Source of the DNA: Kastovskya adunca ATA6-11-RM4
GTDB taxonomy: Bacteria > Cyanobacteriota > Cyanobacteriia > Cyanobacteriales > Coleofasciculaceae
Direction: 5' to 3'
NCBI GenBank assembly: GCA_019359445.1
Contig: JAHHHJ010000006.1
Coordinates: 124,001-188,000 of the forward strand
DNA: 64,000 bases
Below are positions 6,723-13,668 of this stretch, piece by piece (within the stretch, counting starts at the first letter, position 1; the number at the start of each line of letters is the position of its first letter). The notes under the pieces are model-generated. The model saw nothing but the letters and a program-made list of their open reading frames with translations, was not told the DNA's origin and searched no databases. The translations under genes were made by a program, and so were the position numbers.

Positions 6723-8009
6723 TTATTTTGTAGGCGCGCTAAGTTCCAACTGAGATAAAGGCAAGGGCTGCTCATCTTGAATATCGCTAAATTCTGCATA
6801 AACATCCAAATAGTAAGCATTTGCCCGTTCCCACGCTTCCTCATCTGGGAAACCCCACTTTTTCGTATAGTCAGGAGAGCCAGGGTAAGGAAATAGCGGC
6901 ACAGGTTTATTTGCCCAGACACCAAACTGCTGTAAGTGCTGACGCCAAGCTGCGATCGCTTCTGGATCATCCACTTTCCCCTCTAGCAAATTCGCCTGCA
7001 CAAACGGAACGTGTTTCTTAGCGTGAATCAGTAACTCACTCAGCGCTTCAGTGGAGAGTTTGCAGTTTTTATCTAATAGCTGACGCCCTTGTTCAGAAAT
7101 GCTCTCCACACCTGCCTCAATGGAAACGCAACCCGCACGACCTAATAGTTCCAATAGCGATCGCGTCCACAAATCGATCCGCGTCTGAATCCCAAATTTC
7201 ACCGGACGTTCTACCAAGGCTTCTAGTAGCGAGCGATTGGGCAAGAAAATCTCATCAATAAAGTAGACGTACTCCACACCCTGAGCAATTAAACCGTCCA
7301 GTTCTTCCAAAATTACAGCCAGAGGACGCTTGCGGTAGCTGTTGCGGAAGTTGTCCTTCGCGCAGAATGAGCAATGGTAAGGACAACCGCGAGAGGTTTC
7401 CATCTCCGCACCCGCACCTGTTGGTGCCGCCTCGAAACGATGATGGTGGTGATGATGGCGTTGAATTGTTTCTGCTTGCCAATGCAACGCTGGCAATGCC
7501 GTCATATCAGAAGTATGAGGACTACCCTGGAGACGGGGTTTATCCCCATCCCAGTAACAGATAGAGGAGACATTCTCCCAATTTTCCGTTAATTTAGGCA
7601 AAAATTCCTCGCATTCCCCTAAAACAACCACATCCACACCCAGTTTCTTCAGCGTTGCTTTGGGAGTTGTGGAGCCGTGGGGCCCAACTGCAACCATTGT
7701 GCCGCCGATATTCCGCAGGTCTAGCACGGTTTCTTGGGGAACGCGCAGTTCTGGAGGGGCACAGCGCCAGAATAGATAGCTAGGAGCAGTAGTAACAACA
7801 GTAAAGTCTGGCTTAAAAGCAGCGACTTGGTTTCTGATGTCTTCTGGTGAAAGGTTGTATAACTGCCCATCAACAATTAAAACTTCATGCCCTTGCTGCT
7901 CCAGCAGGGCTTTAGCATAACCGTATTCCAATGGCAGATGGGGTTCTCGACAGCCGAAGTAGATGCTGCCCGTAAATGTCCAGTTGGGATTAATAAGTGC
8001 GTACTTCAT
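6723..8009 (-). CDS. B12-binding domain radical SAM protein
   Basis: A 428-residue radical SAM enzyme with an N-terminal cobalamin-binding-like Rossmann domain (about 1-140: LPLEYGYAKALLEQQGHEVL, VDVVVLGECEEFLPKL). The core (about 200-390) carries the [4Fe-4S] ligands C209-x3-C213-x2-C216 in SRGCPYHCSFCAKDNF. Later motifs include VEYVYFIDEIFLPN and SIEAGVESISEQG. From memory it resembles the TIGR04295 'rhizo-twelve' family, whose neighbours are glycosyltransferases, a glycosidase and epimerases, as here. The reaction is unknown; class B enzymes of this layout often methylate unactivated carbons. Residues 185-190 are a natural six-His run. Its stop is about 50 bases before the GT4 start, suggesting one operon. 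Confidence 0.85.
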   Translation of the reverse strand: MKYALINPNWTFTGSIYFGCREPHLPLEYGYAKALLEQQGHEVLIVDGQLYNLSPEDIRNQVAAFKPDFTVVTTAPSYLFWRCAPPELRVPQETVLDLRNIGGTMVAVGPHGSTTPKATLKKLGVDVVVLGECEEFLPKLTENWENVSSICYWDGDKPRLQGSPHTSDMTALPALHWQAETIQRHHHHHHRFEAAPTGAGAEMETSRGCPYHCSFCAKDNFRNSYRKRPLAVILEELDGLIAQGVEYVYFIDEIFLPNRSLLEALVERPVKFGIQTRIDLWTRSLLELLGRAGCVSIEAGVESISEQGRQLLDKNCKLSTEALSELLIHAKKHVPFVQANLLEGKVDDPEAIAAWRQHLQQFGVWANKPVPLFPYPGSPDYTKKWGFPDEEAWERANAYYLDVYAEFSDIQDEQPLPLSQLELSAPTK

Positions 8010-8084
8010 ATAAATAAATCCAACGTAGTTGTCAGGTAGGCATTGCCCTGAGATGGGGAGCAGGGAAGTGTTTTTATGCCCCGG

Positions 8085-8204
8085 AGATCCCCCTCCCGTC
8101 CCCCTTAAAAAGGGGGAAGCTAGATGTTGCTTCGCCCGCCTTTGATATCACAGGAGACTTTGAGTGAATTCTCCCCCCTTTTTAAGGGGGGCTGGGGGGG
8201 ATCT
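8085..8204 (+). repeat. MITE-like palindromic element, copy 1
   Basis: The ends are inverted repeats, AGATCCCCC at the left and GGGGGGATCT at the right. Inner arms CCCCCTTAAAAAGGGGG and CCCCCCTTTTTAAGGGGGG add further pairing. There is no ORF. The same element type recurs at 10604-10679 and 12841-12917. Confidence 0.75.
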
Positions 8205-8249
8205 GAATTTAACAGGGGAGGAGCGGAAACACGCCCTAACTTCTTACCC

Positions 8250-8361
8250 TTCATACTTCATACTTCATACTTGATACTTCATACTTCATACTTGATACTT
8301 CATACTTCATACTTGATACTTCATACTTCATACTTGATACTTCATACTTGATACTTCATAC
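8250..8361 (+). repeat. Heptamer tandem repeat (TTCATAC/TTGATAC), 16 units
   Basis: Sixteen perfect-length heptamers, ordered as a 21-bp higher-order unit (TTCATAC, TTCATAC, TTGATAC) repeated about five times, followed by a degenerate unit. It runs into the 3' end of the epimerase ORF and encodes that protein's last residues (MKYEVSSMKYQV). Confidence 0.95.
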
Positions 8362-9980
8362 TTCATTACCCCCTTGCTCCTATCCTCTTGCAGCCATTGA
8401 TAAAGTTTCTCGACGCCTTGGCGAATACCAACTTTGGGCGTCCAACCCGTTGCGGCTGCAAACTTACTGAAGTCGGAGACGTAGTAACGCTGGTCTTTTG
8501 GACGCCAGTTGTCGAAATGAACGGTTGGCGTTTTGCCCTGTATCTTGGCGATCGCTTCAATCAATTCCAGTAAGCTAGTGGTGTTTTCTTTGCCGCCGCC
8601 AATGTTAAATGCTTGACCGGAGATTGCCTCTATATTTTCCTGTGCTAGCTCAAAGGCATCAAGCAGGTCTTCAACATAGAGGATGTCTCGGATTTGCATT
8701 CCGTCGCCGTATAAAGTGATTGGCTGCTCTTTGAGGGCGCGAATCAGGAAATGGGCAACCCAACCTTGGTCTTCGGTGCCGAACTGATGGGAACCGTAGA
8801 TGCAACTCATCCGGAAGACGACAGCCGATAAACCAAAGGTATGGGCGTAGTCGAGGACGTACTGATCGGCGGCTCCTTTGGAACAGCCGTAGGGACTTTG
8901 GAAGTTCAAGGGACGATCTTCGCTGATGCCGCAATGACGGATTAGGTCGTCTTCTGGCTCGTAGCGATCGCTTCTCAATCGCAGATGCAGGTTCTCTAAG
9001 CCACCGTAGACTTTGTTGGTGGAGGTGAAAACTAGAGGCGGGGGATTTTTTAGCGATCGCATTTCCTCCAACACGTTCAGCGTCCCTTTGGCATTGACCT
9101 CAAAGTCATGAATTGGGTTGCTCAAACTGGTGGTAACTGCCACTTGCGCGGCAAAATGAAACACCATACCAGCATTTTGAATTGCCCGACGCACCGCAAA
9201 GCGATCGCGCACATCTGCCACTTCAATTTGCACCAAGTCCCCGTGCATCTCCCGCAGCCAGTGCAGATTTTGTTCTACTCCCGGTCGCGAGAGGTTATCC
9301 AAAAGCCGCACAGGTTGCCCCTTACAAGCCAGTCGATGTGCCCGGTTAGTGCCGATAAATCCCGCCCCACCTGTGATCAAAGCGGGGGGAGGAAGGATGA
9401 AGGATGAAGGGTGAAGGATGAAGGATGAAGTATGAATTTGGTTATTGTTGCTCCCCTGCTCCCCTGCTCCTCTGCTCCCCTGCTCCTCTGCTCCCCCGCA
9501 CCCCTGCTCTTCTCTCCTAACGCCTAATTCTCCGATGTCTCGAACTGCCTCTAGTCCTCCTGTATGCCACAAGCGGAACAGCAGTTTTTCTGTGCCATCT
9601 TGCCGCTTGAGTCCCATGTGGTAATGCCGCTCGTCTACATGAAATCCTTCTTGGGAGGGGAGAGCGGCATGGAGGTCGTAGAGGGAGTACCAGTACACTC
9701 GTTCTACAGGGGCAGCGATCGCTTTAACAAATGCCCGCAACTGTCCGTGTTCGTCGTGGCTCCAAGTGGAAAACCCGGTTTCGGTAATCCACAATTGTGC
9801 TTTTAACTCGTACTGCTTTAATACGGCTTGCACTGGCTCTATTTGGGTTGCCCAATGCTGCCAGTCAAATTCCCAGGTGCCGGGGAAGCCATGAATCCCT
9901 ACGGCATCAATGTAGGCTAAGACGCCGCGATCGCATATTAAGCGCAGCCAGTTGGGATCGCTGGGAGCCATTCCTGCCAA
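8328..9980 (-). CDS. Glycosidase fragment fused in frame to NAD-dependent epimerase
   Basis: One open frame with two parts. About 155 residues at the start (IDAVGIHGFPGTWEFDWQHW, LWITETGFSTWSHDEHGQ, RVYWYSLYDLHAA) resemble the C-terminal part of a TIM-barrel beta-xylosidase-like protein, lacking its N-terminal part. A low-complexity linker made of octamer and heptamer repeats follows (bases 9396-9513). The rest is an extended SDR epimerase resembling CDP-paratose 2-epimerase: ALITGGAGFIGTN, then the Y-x3-K active site in SPYGCSKGAADQYV and GYxxxK-type downstream motifs such as YGDGMQIRDILYVEDLLDAF. The epimerase has no start codon of its own, so either the fusion is translated or the gene is dead. 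The C-terminal tail is also repeat-encoded. The frame opens at TTG 9980; an ATG is at 9971. Confidence 0.65.
   Translation of the reverse strand: MAGMAPSDPNWLRLICDRGVLAYIDAVGIHGFPGTWEFDWQHWATQIEPVQAVLKQYELKAQLWITETGFSTWSHDEHGQLRAFVKAIAAPVERVYWYSLYDLHAALPSQEGFHVDERHYHMGLKRQDGTEKLLFRLWHTGGLEAVRDIGELGVRREEQGCGGAEEQGSRGAGEQGSNNNQIHTSSFILHPSSFILPPPALITGGAGFIGTNRAHRLACKGQPVRLLDNLSRPGVEQNLHWLREMHGDLVQIEVADVRDRFAVRRAIQNAGMVFHFAAQVAVTTSLSNPIHDFEVNAKGTLNVLEEMRSLKNPPPLVFTSTNKVYGGLENLHLRLRSDRYEPEDDLIRHCGISEDRPLNFQSPYGCSKGAADQYVLDYAHTFGLSAVVFRMSCIYGSHQFGTEDQGWVAHFLIRALKEQPITLYGDGMQIRDILYVEDLLDAFELAQENIEAISGQAFNIGGGKENTTSLLELIEAIAKIQGKTPTVHFDNWRPKDQRYYVSDFSKFAAATGWTPKVGIRQGVEKLYQWLQEDRSKGVMKYEVSSMKYQV
9396..9430 (+). 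repeat. Heptamer repeat inside the fused ORF
   Basis: Five GATGAAG-type heptamers followed by a degenerate unit. Read on the minus strand they encode the linker residues HTSSFILHPSSFIL just before the epimerase nucleotide-binding motif. Confidence 0.85.
9450..9513 (+). repeat. Octamer tandem repeat (GCTCCCCT type)
   Basis: Eight 8-bp units, mostly GCTCCCCT and GCTCCTCT. They encode the Glu/Gly/Gln-rich linker of the fused ORF. The reverse complement family is at 27121-27184. Confidence 0.85.
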
Positions 9981-9995
9981 CGCTGTCTTTTTACC

Positions 9996-10405
9996 GCGAT
10001 AATCAAGGGAGGATTGTTGTTCAGCAAGCGGGATGCAAAGATTGCCAATACACCTGTGTAGGGATTAGAAAGGGCTTGCCGCGTGCCGTAGGTGTTAAAA
10101 AACCTCAATCCTACCGTGGGAATATCATAGGATTGTCCAATCATCAGGCACATCCGCTCTTGGTCATACTTAGAGAGGGCATACACGGAAGCCAGAGAGG
10201 GCTGCTTGCTCTCCGGTGTCGGAACGGGGGTAAGTACCTCCCCTTTGGCATTGCGAATTTCCCAGTCGCCTGCTTTCAGTTGTGCTGGAGTGCGATCGAG
10301 TCCCGTACACAAGCTGCCATCCGGTGCCTGATAAAGACCTTCGCCATAAATGCTCATGCTAGAGGCAACAACCAATCGCTCTACAGGTTGTTCAAACTGA
10401 ATCAT
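9996..10405 (-). pseudogene. NAD-dependent epimerase/dehydratase, internal fragment
   Basis: The frame encodes a middle piece of an extended SDR epimerase: PVERLVVASSMSIYGEG, then the catalytic SVYALSKYDQERMCLMIG (Y-x3-K) and GLRFFNTYGTRQALSNPYTG. The N-terminal Rossmann motif is absent, since the ORF starts abruptly before this segment. After NNNPPLII the sequence switches to glycosidase sequence in a different frame (junction near 9996-10000), so the C-terminal substrate domain is missing too. Deletion between an upstream epimerase gene and the following glycosidase gene explains both fragments. A protein from this frame would be about 155 residues with a junk tail and very probably inactive. 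Confidence 0.8.
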
Positions 10406-10559
10406 TCCGAAAAAATGACAAAACTCGCATCATCCCTACGGCATACTGGGTTTTCTGCCAGATTAAACTCTGCTGTTCTCTTGCTTGAGCAGGTGTAGGC
10501 AAGCTTACAGAGGTGGGAGAGCGGCTTTTTTGCAGAAGTCCTGCTCTCCTCTTTGCGTC
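10406..10559. other. No gene recognised
   Basis: Sequence between the truncated epimerase and the nested repeat element. I see no convincing ORF or RNA. It may be the scar left where the 5' end of the epimerase was lost. Confidence 0.4.
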
Positions 10560-10725
10560 CTACGGTGTACACACATCTCCTACCAAGCTGTAAAAGGTTG
10601 TCTGATCCCCCTAAATCCCCCTTAAAAAGGGGGACTAAGATTTCTGTCCCCCCCTTTTGAAGGGGGGTTAGGGGGGATCTCCATGAGGTGAAGCCGTCTC
10701 GTCAGACTTATTGTGTACACCGTAG
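10560..10725 (+). repeat. Small element with 14-bp perfect terminal inverted repeats
   Basis: CTACGGTGTACACA at 10560-10573 and its exact reverse complement at 10712-10725 bracket 138 bases with no ORF. The MITE-like copy at 10604-10679 lies inside. The arrangement looks like one miniature element nested in another. Confidence 0.6.
10604..10679 (+). repeat. MITE-like palindromic element, copy 2
   Basis: Ends GATCCCCCT and GGGGGGATC are inverted repeats. Inside are CCCCCTTAAAAAGGGGG and CCCCTTTTGAAGGGG hairpins. It matches copy 3 at 12841 through the shared CCCCCTAAATCC and GGGGGACTAAGA segments. Confidence 0.75.
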
Positions 10726-10929
10726 TCTCCGCGTCGGGGAAGGGTCAATCTGTACCTCAGAGTAAAATCGCTATATACAATACAAAGCAAAAATTACTTA
10801 TTTTGAATAAACAACTCTAGTAAACGGCGATCTATCTTCTGATTGATGCTAATTTGATGAATTTACTTTAATTAAGAATAGTTTGTAGTGAAATAGAATA
10901 CTTTTTGAAGCTGTAAGGTAGAAAATTAC
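10726..10929. other. Intergenic region before a small gene
   Basis: A/T-rich leader of the small gene at 10930. I see no clear -35/-10 pair, repeat or ORF. Confidence 0.4.
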
Positions 10930-11136
10930 ATGGATAAACCACCCTTTCATGACGAAGCCTCTCTCATCGAAGAAGCTGTAAAACTTGGTAAAAAAGCAAT
11001 GGAATCAAAACAGATTCCCAGCTTTGTGGTGCGTTATTTTCCCGATAGCAGCCAGTTTTATATTCCTAATGAAGAGGAAGGGGAGCCTCTAACTCCTGAA
11101 CAGGCATATATGCAGTTAAAAAAACTTACTCAGTAG
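10930..11136 (+). CDS. Small hypothetical protein
   Basis: A 68-residue soluble protein. An ATG start follows an AAGG ribosome-binding site. The N-terminal part is helical (EEAVKLGKKAMESKQI), followed by a strand pair (SFVVRYFPDSSQFYIPN) and the C-terminal helix LTPEQAYMQLKKL. Codon use and composition look like real coding sequence. I do not recognise the family. It stands alone on the plus strand between a repeat element and the convergent pentapeptide gene, so the context gives no hint of its job. Confidence 0.65.
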   Translation: MDKPPFHDEASLIEEAVKLGKKAMESKQIPSFVVRYFPDSSQFYIPNEEEGEPLTPEQAYMQLKKLTQ

Positions 11137-11327
11137 CAATAAAAGAGAAAGCTTTTAAGGATTCAGGCGATCGCTAGTAGCTTAAAACGAGCGAACGGTA
11201 TAGCTACATTGGTGTTGAGAGGTTCTGCCAAATACAAAGTAGTGCCATAGGAAGGGCAAACCAACCCGCTCGGAGTGCGCGATCGCTCCTACAACGGCTT
11301 CAACTCAGCAGCTATTTGCATCGGGTT

Positions 11328-12698
11328 TTACTTGGTTTCCTGCCAATCTTCAATCATTGCGATCACCACGTTGAAGCAGGCATTATCTAGAAACTCCTTC
11401 ATCGCTTCCTTACCACCCGCTTGCAACGCACTGAAAACCCTTTGTCGCCGATCGAGAGGAATCGAAGCGGTGACATAGGCTTTTTGTTCAGCTTCGGTTG
11501 CGGTGGGGTTCTTTTCTTCTAGTTGTTTTAGCAGTCGCTGGATCTCTGCGGCTGCTTCAGCGAGAGTTTGTTTTTGTTCAGGAGCATAATTGTACTGGTG
11601 ATTGATCGCTTGCTGGCGACTGCCACTCTGAGCAGTATCAACGAAGTTGCCTATTTGGGGTTTATCAAAGTAATACTTAGAGTTTTCTTTTTCAGCCATT
11701 GTTTCAATAAATTTCAATAACTTTGTATTTTCTTTGCGCTCACTTTTTAGCTTTCTGCGATAAAACTTTACTTTCTCATCACGGAATTTTAGAAGTTCAT
11801 CTTTAGCTTGAAGTTCAAGTTTATACTCTCGTTTTAGGTACTTCTCCATTTCTACCTTATCAGCATCAGGAGGAACGTTTACTCGGATAACGAAAGCACC
11901 ATCGTTTTTGTTTTCAATCGCTTGGATCGACAACTCCTCGCCGCCGCACTCGACTTGCAGCTTTTGATAGGAAGTGAGAAAGGCTCCCCAGTCAATGCCG
12001 TTGTGGAAAATTAGGTCAACGGTTTCTAAAGCTTTTTGGAATAGCTTGGTGAACTCTCCCGGTGCAAAGTTTCCACTATGGGGACGGCGTTCTTGGTCAA
12101 AAGGCTTCAGATAAACATAGTCGCAAATTACTCCATCAAGCCGTGTAGCGCTGTTAATGTTCCAATCTTTCAGACAGGAGCCAGTGAAAACTGCTTTTTC
12201 AAAATTAGCATCCAGTGCTTGAGCTAATGAAAGAGATGCCCCAATCAGGTTTGCACCAATCAGGTTTGCACCAATCAGGTTTGCATTAATCACGTCTGCC
12301 CGACTGAGGTCTGCCCGACTGAGGTCTGCCTCAATCAGGTTTGCCACAGATAGATCTGCACCACGGAGCTTTGCACCACGGAGCTTTATCTCGCAGAGGT
12401 ATGCCCGCCTGAGGTCTGCCCGACTGAGGTCTGCCCGACTGAGGTCTGCCTCACCGAAGTCTGCCTTAAATAGGTTTGCCCTAGATAGATCTGCATTGAC
12501 AAGGTCTGCCCCAGATAGATCTGCATTGACAAGGTCTGCCCCAGATAGATCTGCATTGACAAGGTTTGCCCCAGATAGATCTGCATTGACAAGGTCTGCC
12601 CCAGATAGGTCTGGTCTTACTTCAGGGTTGTTTTCCCTCCACTGATTCCAAACCTCTACCCCTTGCTTGAGTAAAGCGAGATGTTCCTTATTTGCCAC
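11328..12698 (-). CDS. Pentapeptide repeat protein with conserved C-terminal module
   Basis: A 456-residue protein. Residues about 29-185 are pentapeptide repeats of the A(D/N)LxX type, with near-identical DNA units (NADLSGADLV) at the start, forming a right-handed quadrilateral beta-helix. Then come a linker with LIFHNGIDWGAFLTSYQK, a basic coiled-coil stretch (DEKVKFYRRKLKSERKEN) and a C-terminal module with NYAPEQKQTLAEAAAEIQRL, ending ACFNVVIAMIEDWQ. I recall this last module as the tail of many unrelated cyanobacterial proteins, where it may mediate a shared interaction. There is no signal peptide. The function is unknown; some pentapeptide proteins mimic DNA, but nothing here shows that. 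Confidence 0.85.
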   Translation of the reverse strand: MANKEHLALLKQGVEVWNQWRENNPEVRPDLSGADLVNADLSGANLVNADLSGADLVNADLSGADLVNADLSRANLFKADFGEADLSRADLSRADLRRAYLCEIKLRGAKLRGADLSVANLIEADLSRADLSRADVINANLIGANLIGANLIGASLSLAQALDANFEKAVFTGSCLKDWNINSATRLDGVICDYVYLKPFDQERRPHSGNFAPGEFTKLFQKALETVDLIFHNGIDWGAFLTSYQKLQVECGGEELSIQAIENKNDGAFVIRVNVPPDADKVEMEKYLKREYKLELQAKDELLKFRDEKVKFYRRKLKSERKENTKLLKFIETMAEKENSKYYFDKPQIGNFVDTAQSGSRQQAINHQYNYAPEQKQTLAEAAAEIQRLLKQLEEKNPTATEAEQKAYVTASIPLDRRQRVFSALQAGGKEAMKEFLDNACFNVVIAMIEDWQETK

Positions 12699-12840
12699 TT
12701 AGCGCCAGCCTGTCAGCTTCACTGTTTGCCGCAGCATAGCCTAACGCCTTGTTTACCGACAACAAAGGTTACAGCGTTTTCAGATCCCCGACTTCTTAGA
12801 GGATGTCTGAAAAGTCATAATCGAGACGCTTAGAGGGTGG

Positions 12841-12917
12841 AGATCCCCCTAAATCCACCTTTTGAGGGGGACTAAGACTTGATTCTTTCCCTTTTTCAAC
12901 CCTGGCTGGGGGGGATC
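12841..12917 (+). repeat. MITE-like palindromic element, copy 3
   Basis: Starts AGATCCCCCTAAATCC and ends GGGGGGGATC, with an internal hairpin. A related phrase GATCCCCGACTTCTTAGA lies just upstream at about 12783. It is intergenic, between the pentapeptide gene and the methyltransferase gene. Confidence 0.65.
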
Positions 12918-12947
12918 AAACTAACTATCGGCTTATAGCCTGTGGCG

Positions 12948-13622
12948 TTATTGCAGCAAATTAGCGGGGGGATTTTCCGGGACAACCCAGTAGTAAATGG
13001 TATGCTGACGCGCGGGCCCTTGTACTTGCACCACCTGCTCAGGTTCCCACTCTCCCATATCGAAGTCGTGGGAGACGATGCGGGTGCCGGGTTTGAGTTC
13101 TTGCAGGAGTTTCGGTCGGAGCTTTAAGTTGATATTAGGTAATAGGTAGAGCGTCACTACGGTGGCATCGCTGAGGTCAGTTTCAAACAAGTCTTGTTGT
13201 AAAAACTCAGTGCGATCGCTAACGCCTGCTTGTTGAGCATTTTCTCGACTACGCTGCACGAGTTCGGGATTAATATCTACCCCAGTCCCACGGGTGCCGA
13301 ATTGTTGGGCGGCGGTAATGACTATTCGCCCGTCCCCACTGCCGAGATCGTAGAGCCGATCATCACCGGACACATTGGCGATTTGAAGCATCCGCTCTAC
13401 AACTTCATTCGGCGTTGGTACATAGGGTACATCAGGCGTCCGTGCTGGGGATGGTTGAGTGACCGTGGGCGCGGGTTGTTCAGTGACCGTAGGCGAGGGT
13501 TGTTGAGCTTGGGTTGTTGGTTCAACTTCATTAAACTGTCGTTGCTGGGTGCATCCCGCAACTAAGATGCTACTAACACTCACGCTGGTAATCAGCAATC
13601 CCATCAAGCGGTGCAACTGCAT
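12948..13622 (-). CDS. Lipoprotein-type SAM-dependent methyltransferase
   Basis: A protein of 224 residues. The N terminus is a lipoprotein signal peptide with lipobox LVAG-C24, followed by a Thr/Pro/Gln-rich spacer. Then comes a class I methyltransferase fold: YVPTPNEVVERML, the SAM-binding motif LYDLGSGDGRIVITAAQ, an acidic VDINPELV and a later LYLLPNINLKLRPKLL. I chose the ATG at 13622 because GGAG lies nine bases upstream. A methyltransferase outside the cytoplasm is odd, as SAM is cytoplasmic, so it may face the cytosol or have lost its reaction. The downstream region is the repeat at 12841. Its substrate is unknown. Confidence 0.8.
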   Translation of the reverse strand: MQLHRLMGLLITSVSVSSILVAGCTQQRQFNEVEPTTQAQQPSPTVTEQPAPTVTQPSPARTPDVPYVPTPNEVVERMLQIANVSGDDRLYDLGSGDGRIVITAAQQFGTRGTGVDINPELVQRSRENAQQAGVSDRTEFLQQDLFETDLSDATVVTLYLLPNINLKLRPKLLQELKPGTRIVSHDFDMGEWEPEQVVQVQGPARQHTIYYWVVPENPPANLLQ

Positions 13623-13668
13623 AGCTAGTTTCTCCAAATTTAAGTAAGTTAAGTAACTGACGTTGTGA

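Noticed and set aside
7430-7465. His-tag of a cloning vector
   Set aside because: The His codons are mixed (CAT and CAC) inside a conserved gene, with no vector sequence near.
8124-8351. Plus-strand open frame containing a repeated peptide
   Set aside because: It consists of a MITE-like sequence and the heptamer array; no start signal.
8250-8361. CRISPR-like repeat array
   Set aside because: The units are 7 bp with no spacers; this is a simple tandem array.
9797-10498. Long plus-strand open frame of 233 codons
   Set aside because: It lies opposite the epimerase fragment and glycosidase part, and its residues look non-protein-like; it is antisense.
12290-12610. Regular DNA repeats that look like a repeat array
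   Set aside because: They are codons of pentapeptide repeats (ADLSG-type) in frame of the gene at 11328-12698.
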